Below the pieces are notes generated by a model. That model worked only from the letters and a program-made list of their open reading frames with translations. It made no database searches and had not been told where the DNA came from. Positions 8,784 to 14,601 of a DNA stretch of 40,821 nt are shown here, in pieces. This stretch comes from a virus. The DNA is taken from positions 1-40,821 of IMG/VR virus record IMGVR_UViG_3300009593_000040; one strand, 5' to 3'. The translations under genes and the position numbers were made by a program. Within the stretch, counting starts at the first letter, position 1, and each line of letters begins with the position of its first letter.

Positions 8784-8790
8784 TATTTAG
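8784..8790 (-). promoter_or_regulatory. Candidate late promoter motif CTAAATA
   Basis: CTAAATA on the minus strand, 35 nt ahead of the holin-like start, overlapping the stop of the transporter-like gene. It resembles the T4 late -10 element TATAAATA read with gp55. The same heptamer lies upstream of gp22 and gp67. Confidence 0.35.
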
Positions 8791-9227
8791 AAGCGAGAGA
8801 GGTATTTTGCGATATGTCCTACCCAAGGTAACAACGCAAAAGCCATCAAAAGGTTTGCTCCAGTATGAGCCATCGCTATTCTAAGAGTATCTCCTTTTGG
8901 GAAACCATCGGAAACGAGGAGACCCGCCAACCAAATGGTCCCAGTCGTGCCTAAATTTGCACCTAGAACTGCAGCGATTGCACTTGGGAGAGGGAGAGCC
9001 CCACCTGCGACTAAACCAATAATAGCGGTGGTACTGAGTGAAGATGACTGCCAGAGTAGGGTCATCACGATTCCTCCGATAAACATATAGATAGGGTTAC
9101 CAAGGAACCATTGTAGGTGGTCGATATTTCCCATTGACTTCATTCCGCCTGAGAACATCTTGAGACCGATATAAAAAACAATAAGACCAAATAAGGTCTG
9201 AAAAATAGGATTATGCACCCAATTCAA
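8787..9227 (-). CDS. Half-length Na+/phosphate cotransporter-like membrane protein
   Basis: 146 aa and almost entirely hydrophobic, with about four membrane helices. It carries the paired signature of Na/Pi cotransporters (NptA/YjbB family, PF02690): QSSSLSTTA at 60-68 and LGANLGTTGT at 88-97. Family members contain this repeat twice in inverted orientation and are 380 aa or longer. Here only one repeat is present, so it is either a half-transporter that must dimerise or a remnant with another role. The start is TTG at 9225-9227 with GGAGG five bases upstream, and it overlaps uvsY by 17 nt. Phosphate uptake during infection is a plausible role, since DNA synthesis needs phosphorus, but transport is not shown. 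Confidence 0.85.
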   Translation of the reverse strand: MNWVHNPIFQTLFGLIVFYIGLKMFSGGMKSMGNIDHLQWFLGNPIYMFIGGIVMTLLWQSSSLSTTAIIGLVAGGALPLPSAIAAVLGANLGTTGTIWLAGLLVSDGFPKGDTLRIAMAHTGANLLMAFALLPWVGHIAKYLSRF

Positions 9228-9633
9228 ATTTCCTCCATTCTATGGCATTTTTTATAGTCCATTGTCGTTCAACAATATTTTTTATTACCTGTTCTATTAA
9301 TGATATAGTGTGCTCTTTGGTAGTTCTTCCGTCTTTAATTTCTCCAAGGATATTATCAGAGTCTAACCACATTGGTAGGTCTGGTTTGAGTATTTTTTGT
9401 AGGAAAGGTTCCCAGTCCATTTGTTTAAGGACTTCGTGGTCGATGGTTCCATTGTAGTATTCCCATCGCATCCTTTTCATTTTGGAATAGGCTCGGTTGA
9501 TGATGACCAGTTCGGATTTCTCACGCATGAGAAACTTCATCCATTTTGAGTGTAGTTGTGGGATTCGTAAGGACTCAAGAGTAAGGTCATCACTAATACG
9601 TGCGTCCTTTTCCCACTCTTCAAGGTAGTTCAA
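9211..9633 (-). CDS. uvsY: UvsY recombination mediator
   Basis: 140 aa (T4 UvsY is 137). UvsY loads the UvsX recombinase onto gp32-coated single-stranded DNA. The recognisable parts are the HSKWMKFL segment near residue 28 followed by a long basic helix and RWEYYNGT, matching the T4 YSKWL ... LDYYSG pattern. The C terminus IKNAIEWRKFELG parallels T4 IKHIQDMRAFEAG. The start is TTG at 9631-9633, overlapping the TGA of the tube-like gene (TTGA). Its location between structural and recombination genes matches other T4-like marine phages. Confidence 0.9.
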   Translation of the reverse strand: MNYLEEWEKDARISDDLTLESLRIPQLHSKWMKFLMREKSELVIINRAYSKMKRMRWEYYNGTIDHEVLKQMDWEPFLQKILKPDLPMWLDSDNILGEIKDGRTTKEHTISLIEQVIKNIVERQWTIKNAIEWRKFELGA

Positions 9634-10154
9634 GATTTATTTATTTGGTCTATTGAGTAATGGTTGTATGCGAAAGTACAAGTTGCTATTTGGTAGTCGA
9701 TACCTGCTGACCTATAGTCGAATGTAACAGGGTCGAGAGATGAGGGAAATGCGTCACGAAACACACACTTGATGTTTGAGTTTCTATGAGAAGTATTTAT
9801 TATCAGTATCATATCAGAGGTTGTCTTCCCTGTGATAGGGTCTTCGACTTTCTCTGGTTCTCGACAAACACCTGCGACAGTTGTCATCCAAGACCATATC
9901 TCTATATAGTTCTTCATATCTTCGTCAATAGCGAAGGTAACTGTGAGGGGTTGGAAGTCGATAATTTCTGAGTAGAATTTGTAGGGTACTGTTCCAGTAG
10001 CTATCTGTGACTGTCCAAGGTCAATGCCTGGCATAGTAACAGACTGGATAAAGAAGTTCATATTAGGAAAACGACCTATCCCAAACTCAAACGATACATT
10101 CTGTAAAAAGTTATGATTTTCGGTTGTAGTGGCGGGGCTAGTCTGTATTGACAT
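9630..10154 (-). CDS. Tail-tube-like structural protein (gp19 family)
   Basis: About 174 aa, beta-rich. Motifs such as NVSFEFG, FIQSVTMPGIDLG, IDFQPLTVTFAIDEDMKNYIEIWSWM (read as consecutive strands) and a final strand with TCTFAYNHYSID are those of T4 gp19-type tube subunits and tube-cap proteins gp48/gp54. T4 gp19 is 163 aa. The true tail tube normally sits upstream with gp18, so this copy after gp23 could be a tube, a baseplate tube-cap component or a paralogue. I chose ATG at 10154 because TTGGAGA lies just upstream; an ATG at 10172 would extend it by six residues. It overlaps the 103-aa gene by 17 nt and uvsY by four. Confidence 0.72.
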   Translation of the reverse strand: MSIQTSPATTTENHNFLQNVSFEFGIGRFPNMNFFIQSVTMPGIDLGQSQIATGTVPYKFYSEIIDFQPLTVTFAIDEDMKNYIEIWSWMTTVAGVCREPEKVEDPITGKTTSDMILIINTSHRNSNIKCVFRDAFPSSLDPVTFDYRSAGIDYQIATCTFAYNHYSIDQINKS

Positions 10155-10449
10155 CATTCTCCAAAGTACCATCCCCAGCTTCTACAGGCGAACTTTCCTT
10201 TTGGGTGCCACTTGTAGGGGGAGTCAAAGAAGGAGTTGAATTCCGTGCATCTCGACCCGCATCCTGTGCGTGCATCACACGATTTGCATCGCGGTCTATC
10301 ACCCTGAACGGAGTAAGTGCAATCGTGAAAACTAGAACAACTAGAACACAGGGTAACAAAAACAAATATAAACCCGATGATTGAAATTTTTGATATGCGT
10401 TTGCTGAGTCTGCGTACAAGTCTTTCATTGCCATTCTGTTCCATTTCAT
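10138..10449 (-). CDS. Small single-helix membrane protein
   Basis: 103 aa. The N terminus is cytoplasmic-like (MKDLYADSANAYQKFQ), then comes one membrane helix at about 27-46 (LYLFLLPCVLVVLVFTIAL). A polar, Asp/Ser/Thr/Pro-rich tail of about 55 residues follows and would lie in the periplasm. This type II topology is that of inner-membrane spanins, but the tail is not clearly a coiled coil. The N-terminal block is the kind seen in conserved marine-phage proteins. The ATG at 10449 is preceded at 11 nt by AGGTG; a TTG at 10458 is an alternative start. It is the first gene after the gp23 terminator, yet no promoter is evident. Confidence 0.7.
   Translation of the reverse strand: MKWNRMAMKDLYADSANAYQKFQSSGLYLFLLPCVLVVLVFTIALTPFRVIDRDANRVMHAQDAGRDARNSTPSLTPPTSGTQKESSPVEAGDGTLENDVNTD
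10154..10444 (-). CDS. Overlapping ORF: basic leader, hydrophobic core, cysteine-rich tail
   Basis: A second reading frame of 96 aa lies almost wholly inside the 103-aa membrane gene. It has a basic N terminus (RLVRRLSKRIS), a hydrophobic core (IIGFIFVFVTL), a CSSC break and then nine further cysteines scattered in a polar tail. That architecture suggests a secreted or lipoprotein product, as when an outer spanin is encoded inside an inner spanin gene. The lipobox is poor because Cys, not Leu, is at -3, and no separate ribosome-binding site is evident. It may be a fortuitous frame. Confidence 0.25.
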   Translation of the reverse strand: MEQNGNERLVRRLSKRISKISIIGFIFVFVTLCSSCSSFHDCTYSVQGDRPRCKSCDARTGCGSRCTEFNSFFDSPYKWHPKGKFACRSWGWYFGE

Positions 10450-10474
10450 CGTGTACAAATCACCTGTCTAAATT

Positions 10475-10504
10475 AAAAAAAGGGAGGAGGACGAGCCCCC
10501 TCCC
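10475..10504 (-). terminator. Rho-independent terminator after gp23
   Basis: On the minus strand, arms of 9 bp (10496-10504 and 10482-10490) of the GGGAGGGGG / CCTCCTCCC type pair with one G-U wobble around a 5-nt loop, followed by seven Ts at 10475-10481. It ends the highly expressed capsid transcript. Confidence 0.92.
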
Positions 10505-10514
10505 TGTGAATGCC

Positions 10515-10530
10515 TCTAATTAAAATTAGA
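10515..10530 (-). repeat. AT-rich palindrome next to the gp23 stop
   Basis: TCTAATT (10515-10521) and AATTAGA (10524-10530) form a 7-bp inverted repeat with a 2-nt centre immediately after the gp23 stop. It precedes the GC-rich terminator by 10 bp and could protect the mRNA 3' end. Confidence 0.55.
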
Positions 10531-11976
10531 TTATCCTAACAGTCCTTTGACTGCGACACCTCTGTAGTATTCGTTGGCGTTAGCAGTTACGGCACCAGCT
10601 CCAACAGTCGCACCTTGACTGAATGGATTCTCAACTACGCCGTAGCGAGTCTTGAAACCAATTTTTGGTTGGAAGGTGTTTTCACCGATAGCACGAACCA
10701 TCTGCAGTGGAACGTAAGGACAATAGAAAAGTCCTGCGTCGTAGGCACTTGAACCTTTGTATCCAACTACGAAATAATGCATTCCGTTGTCAGAACCAGC
10801 GGTGAAGTTACCTGCATATGGGTCAACATATACTTTGAAGCGTCCATTGAGGACACCAGCGAATGTATTTCCTGTGTCATCGACATTGAGGGAATTCATT
10901 CCGTTGAGGATTGTTCCGTAATCGAGAACTCCTGCCATTTGAAGGGCTGACGCAACATCTGCTGAAGTGATGATAATGTTACCCTTACCGCGACGTGTTC
11001 CCTTAGCGACTTCGTTCGCCTCAATTTCCATTTGGAACATGAGGGACTTAAATCGTTCTACGGACCATCTTCCATCGTGGTCTGCTGAACCTGCGGACAG
11101 GTCAAGCGTTCCAGCAGCTGCATTATTAGCTCCACCTGCTTTGGCGATGGTGTAAACTGTTCTTACAATCTCTCTATTGATTTCAGCTAGAATCTCAGTC
11201 GAAAGAATGTTAGCGAGTTCGGTCTCAGCGTCAAGTCCGTGAACTGCACGGAGGTCTTGAGCCAATTCCATTGAATACTCACCTTTCAGTGCACGAGTTT
11301 TTGCCTCTACGGACATACGCTCGATACTGAATGCCATCTCGGCAATTTGACCAGCTTGAGTTCCTAATCCAGTCGATGCGTTTGCACGAGCTGAACCATC
11401 TCCTGCTGATTCACCTTCCAGAACGGAAGCACCTCCACCTTGACCACTAAGGGCTAGGTCGAGTGGGGAACCAGTTCCCTGTCCGAGAATAGCGGACTGG
11501 GCTGAAGTGATGGCGGAACCATCTGATGTGTTTTGTCCAGAATGGAAAGTGTTTGGTTCGTTATAGAAAGTCTCTGTTCCAGACTGACTGTCATAACGTG
11601 CACGCATTGCGAAAATGAGTCCTGTTGGTCCTGTCATAGGTTGGACACCACAAATGTCATATGCGATAAGGTTAGGCATTGCTCGCCTGACCAGGCTAAT
11701 AAGCACTGGGTCAACGAATTGAATGGCCTGGTCTCCAGTTCCTACTGAAGCACCAGAAAAACCACCTAATCCGTTAGCACCGCTCATCGCGTTTGTTGGT
11801 GCGGCCTCTGACAGAAACATGGAATGCTCAGAGACAAATTGCTCTCGCAGTGCGTTCTCTTGGTTTTCCAAAAGAATGGCTGTAACAGCCTTCTTGTAGG
11901 GGTCTTTGATTTCAGGTAAATCCTGATGCTCAAGGACTGGTCCCCACTTCTTCTGGAGTTGTTCCGAAAGATACAT
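10531..11976 (-). CDS. 23: gp23 major capsid protein
   Basis: 481 aa (T4 gp23 is 521). It forms the hexamers of the elongated or isometric head with an HK97-type fold. Recognised segments are the N-terminal scaffold-binding region (MYLSEQLQKKWGPVLEH), LISLVRRAMPNLIAYDICGVQPMTGPTGLIF read in two parts, and the C-terminal PLQMVRAIGENTFQPKIGFKTRYG region. A prohead-protease site of the L/I-x-E type, LSE followed by A, is at 55-58, close to the T4 cleavage at residue 65, so the mature protein probably starts at Ala58. The ATG has AGGAG five bases upstream. It lies 17 nt after gp22 and is followed by a strong terminator, fitting high late expression. Confidence 0.97.
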   Translation of the reverse strand: MYLSEQLQKKWGPVLEHQDLPEIKDPYKKAVTAILLENQENALREQFVSEHSMFLSEAAPTNAMSGANGLGGFSGASVGTGDQAIQFVDPVLISLVRRAMPNLIAYDICGVQPMTGPTGLIFAMRARYDSQSGTETFYNEPNTFHSGQNTSDGSAITSAQSAILGQGTGSPLDLALSGQGGGASVLEGESAGDGSARANASTGLGTQAGQIAEMAFSIERMSVEAKTRALKGEYSMELAQDLRAVHGLDAETELANILSTEILAEINREIVRTVYTIAKAGGANNAAAGTLDLSAGSADHDGRWSVERFKSLMFQMEIEANEVAKGTRRGKGNIIITSADVASALQMAGVLDYGTILNGMNSLNVDDTGNTFAGVLNGRFKVYVDPYAGNFTAGSDNGMHYFVVGYKGSSAYDAGLFYCPYVPLQMVRAIGENTFQPKIGFKTRYGVVENPFSQGATVGAGAVTANANEYYRGVAVKGLLG

Positions 11977-11993
11977 AGTTGCTCCTGTCTTGG

Positions 11994-13322
11994 TTAAGTT
12001 ACAATACGCTGTACTCTGCGTATCGCTTGAGTGTATCTGTCCATTGTGGGGTCTGCATCAGTTGATTCCTCTTCAGTATTTGTGACTGCTTCGGTCAACG
12101 TCTGTCGTGTTTCCTCAATCCCAGATGTTTCTCTTGTGTTAAAATATGACTCACGGAGAGTGTTTAATTTGGTGACAAACTCACTGTGGTCTTCGTATTG
12201 AACGGCCTCAGCCAGTTCACACATTTTGTCCGTTTCTACGGAAGTAAGACCTTCACAAGCTTCGGCTATTGCCTCAACTTTTTTGAAGTTCTTCATTTCT
12301 TTGAGGGCTTCAATGTTCGTTTGCATTTCAACATTGAGCTTCTCTTCTAGAGACTCGACCTTAGAAAATAACTGTTCTACAATGTCAACTTTCTCTTCGG
12401 GCACATCTACGTAATGTTTTTCAAAAAGTGACTTGAGTCCAGTAATGAAGTTCTCAGCGAGTTCGGCACGAATACCTCTCTCGATTGCGAGTTCATTCTC
12501 TTTACAGAATTCTTCTGCAACGTAGGTCAAGTAGTCATCGATTTTCTCAGCCATCGAAACCTCGGCCTCTGCGATTCCCTCTGCTATTTCAACAGCGGCA
12601 ACCTCTTCCAAAGTCTCAAGTCTTTCGTTGACTTGTTCCAGAATTGCTTTACTGACTACAGTCTCAAAGATAACTGAAGCTCGTTGTTTGAACTCCTCAT
12701 CAAGTTCTTGTCCTTCAAACAATTCTTGTGTTTGTGAACTCAGGTCGAGATTAAGGTCTTCAGCTTTCAGCTTGTCAACTTTGACGCTTGCTGGCTTAGC
12801 TTGAACTTCCTCTTCTTCTTCTGGTTCTTCCTCTTCGGCCTTTTTGGCTTCAGAAGCGATTTGTTGTTCTTCGGCCTCTTTGGTTTTCATACCAGAGAGA
12901 ACTTCTTCAACTTCTGTCTTTTTCATCGCCCCTAGTCGGTCTTGGACCTGTTTGAGCATCCCAAGCTTTGTGCGTGGGTTTGGTTGTACCTCTTCTTGCT
13001 CATCGTCATCATCGTCTTTACCCTTCGCTTTTTCGGCGTTGGCCTTGGCGAGGGCAGGGGGTAATTCGCCCTCTGCGACTTTTTCGACTTCGTCTTGGTA
13101 CATCATCTCACTAGAGTCAGATGGTTCTTTTATCTTGGTAGCGGAAGGTTCGGCAGATGCTTTTTTAGCTTTAGCGGCGCCCTTACCCGCAGTCTTTAGA
13201 CTGAGAGCTTTGGATTGTCCGTCTTCTCCGCCCATGTCTTCGGCTTTCCCCGATTGACCAGGCGTCTGCACTTTCGTTCCTTCTTCCTCAAGAATTTGTT
13301 CTAACATTTCTTTTTCTGTCAT
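11994..13322 (-). CDS. 22: gp22 prohead core scaffold protein
   Basis: 442 aa and very rich in Glu, Lys, Ala and Gln. It is the internal scaffold around which gp23 assembles and is destroyed by gp21. Identity rests on position between gp21 and gp23, on the long helical, acidic composition from about 190 to 400, and on the SxxETDKMCELAEAVQYEDHSEF-like core helices that marine gp22 proteins share. T4 gp22 is 269 aa; the extra length is mainly a low-complexity Lys/Glu/Pro segment between 20 and 190. Many L/I-x-E sites are present, as expected for a gp21 substrate. AAGGA sits five bases before the ATG, with a CTAAATA motif 35 nt further up. Confidence 0.9.
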   Translation of the reverse strand: MTEKEMLEQILEEEGTKVQTPGQSGKAEDMGGEDGQSKALSLKTAGKGAAKAKKASAEPSATKIKEPSDSSEMMYQDEVEKVAEGELPPALAKANAEKAKGKDDDDDEQEEVQPNPRTKLGMLKQVQDRLGAMKKTEVEEVLSGMKTKEAEEQQIASEAKKAEEEEPEEEEEVQAKPASVKVDKLKAEDLNLDLSSQTQELFEGQELDEEFKQRASVIFETVVSKAILEQVNERLETLEEVAAVEIAEGIAEAEVSMAEKIDDYLTYVAEEFCKENELAIERGIRAELAENFITGLKSLFEKHYVDVPEEKVDIVEQLFSKVESLEEKLNVEMQTNIEALKEMKNFKKVEAIAEACEGLTSVETDKMCELAEAVQYEDHSEFVTKLNTLRESYFNTRETSGIEETRQTLTEAVTNTEEESTDADPTMDRYTQAIRRVQRIVT

Positions 13323-13357
13323 TAGAATCCTTTAGTATATGAAAGTGTCCTGTTATC

Positions 13358-13364
13358 TATTTAG
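13358..13364 (-). promoter_or_regulatory. Candidate late promoter motif CTAAATA upstream of gp22
   Basis: CTAAATA lies in the 44-nt gap between gp21 and gp22, three bases after the gp21 stop and about 35 nt before the gp22 start. The spacing and resemblance to TATAAATA suggest a gp55-dependent late promoter for the gp22-gp23 pair. Confidence 0.45.
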
Positions 13365-13366
13365 GG

Positions 13367-14047
13367 TTACCGCAAACTAGAAGCGAAGATATCAAACTTG
13401 GAAATCCAAGCTTGTTGTCTTTCTTCCGCGAGCACACTAGATTTCGTGGCGGCAACAGAGTTTATTTGGTCTCTTGCAAATTCAAGGTCGACCTTTTTCA
13501 AAAGACCATTGTCCCAAATCCATTCCACACCTTCCATAATACCTTCTACGAAAGCATCTGGAGCGGATGGGTCTGCTACAATGTCGGCAGCGGTAGCTAA
13601 CATGAAATCTTTTTGGACTTCGTTTACTCCACTACTATTTGGTTTCAACGAGCCCATACCTCTCGAACTTACTCCTAACTTGGCTCCCTCATCAATAAGG
13701 TTCTTCACGATTTCTCCCATTGGTGTACTCATAATTTTAGCCCTACCAATATAATTGGAACCATCTTCGTTAAGTTCTTTAATCATGTGGGATGCACGAT
13801 CAAGGTTTACTGTAGGAGAATCGGGATGACCCAATTCACCAAAAGCTCTATTACTATTCACATACTCCTTCGTGTAGCGTTTAACTTCCTTCTGGAGTAC
13901 GGGCTTCGGGTAGACTCGACCATTACGATTCTTGATGTCTCCCTGCAGAAAAACCCCTTCTATGAAATAGTCTTTTTTGCCTGTATCGGATTCCGACACT
14001 ACGCTTTCACAGATTAGGTTTTCGTTAAATTCTTTAATTAGTTTCAT
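13367..14047 (-). CDS. 21: gp21 prohead protease
   Basis: 226 aa (T4 gp21 is 212). Serine protease of the herpesvirus-assemblin-like fold that cleaves scaffold, capsid and internal head proteins after L/I-x-E motifs. The catalytic His lies in GELGHP (His74) and the catalytic Ser in LGVSSRG (residues 124-130), as in T4. The segment KNRNGRVYPKPVL at 39-51 is also typical. It overlaps the basic gene by ATGA at 14044-14047. Position and order (gp67, basic protein, gp21, gp22, gp23) are those of T4. Confidence 0.96.
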   Translation of the reverse strand: MKLIKEFNENLICESVVSESDTGKKDYFIEGVFLQGDIKNRNGRVYPKPVLQKEVKRYTKEYVNSNRAFGELGHPDSPTVNLDRASHMIKELNEDGSNYIGRAKIMSTPMGEIVKNLIDEGAKLGVSSRGMGSLKPNSSGVNEVQKDFMLATAADIVADPSAPDAFVEGIMEGVEWIWDNGLLKKVDLEFARDQINSVAATKSSVLAEERQQAWISKFDIFASSLR

Positions 14048-14388
14048 GCTGACTTTCCAACATTTTTGATGCCAAACTTCTTTCGGAACTTGTGGGCGAT
14101 AGATGCTTTAAAAGCTACTCGCTTCTTATAAGCCGGTCCTAACGCCTTCTTAGTTTTCTGAGCTTTCCTTCGTCCCAATTGGTCTTTTATTTTAGCACTC
14201 CCTGTCTTAGTGGGAACGCCTTTTGGAAGACATTTGGGTGGTTTGCCTGGTCCCATCGACTTTCGTTTTCGGCCTGGACCGCAGAAGAAGAACTTAACTC
14301 TCTTAGGAGCTTTTCCTCTTCCGCCGCCAGTCATCCGAAAGCCTGGGACTGGACCTTCCATTAATTCAGTGAAAGTCAGTTTACCCAT
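14044..14388 (-). CDS. Small very basic head-module protein (gp68 position)
   Basis: 114 aa, about one third Lys/Arg, with glycine- and proline-rich stretches (GGGRGKAPKR, GPGRKRKSMGPGKPPK) and a lysine-rich C-terminal helix region. It occupies the place of T4 gp68 (prohead core) between gp67 and gp21, but I see no clear sequence match to gp68. The N terminus holds LME at 9-11, a possible gp21 cleavage site. A DNA- or core-binding protein packaged in the head is the most likely role, by position and charge. It overlaps gp21 by ATGA. Confidence 0.78.
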   Translation of the reverse strand: MGKLTFTELMEGPVPGFRMTGGGRGKAPKRVKFFFCGPGRKRKSMGPGKPPKCLPKGVPTKTGSAKIKDQLGRRKAQKTKKALGPAYKKRVAFKASIAHKFRKKFGIKNVGKSA

Positions 14389-14395
14389 TCCTATC

Positions 14396-14566
14396 TCAGT
14401 TTTCCTCTGTACCTTGTTGCCCAGTTACAAGATTCTTTGCAATCTCTATTTTTTTCAAGTCTACGTGTTGACGAATGCGGTCTTGAAGATCAGCCTCTAT
14501 TTGATCTTTAAAACTGTTAATATCGTCATTATTCAGACTCTTAAGCATATCTTGTGTATTAGCCAT
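14396..14566 (-). CDS. 67: gp67 prohead core protein (PIP-like)
   Basis: 56 aa. The central helix (DLKKIEIAKNLV) parallels T4 gp67 (LIKEEKIAIARNFL), followed by an acidic/polar tail that is shorter than T4's (80 aa in total). gp67 is an essential minor component of the prohead core. I start at ATG 14566 because GAGGA lies six bases upstream; a TTG four codons earlier is less likely. A CTAAATA motif lies 15 nt before the ATG. In T4 gp67 follows the portal gene 20; here the ribonucleotide reductase gene lies downstream of nothing portal-like, so gp20 must be elsewhere. Confidence 0.82.
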   Translation of the reverse strand: MANTQDMLKSLNNDDINSFKDQIEADLQDRIRQHVDLKKIEIAKNLVTGQQGTEEN

Positions 14567-14580
14567 AAATTTCCTCAAAG

Positions 14581-14587
14581 TATTTAG
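14581..14587 (-). promoter_or_regulatory. Candidate late promoter motif CTAAATA upstream of gp67
   Basis: CTAAATA in the 35-nt gap between the reductase gene and gp67. A start site about 7 nt downstream would leave a leader of roughly 8 nt that just includes the Shine-Dalgarno sequence. It would start the head-gene transcript. Confidence 0.4.
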
Positions 14588-14601
14588 TAATATTGTTTTC
14601 T

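Noticed and set aside
12844-13257. 137-codon plus-strand frame, Ser/Ala/Phe-rich
   Set aside because: Antisense of the Lys/Glu-rich part of gp22; composition is a mirror of that repeat.
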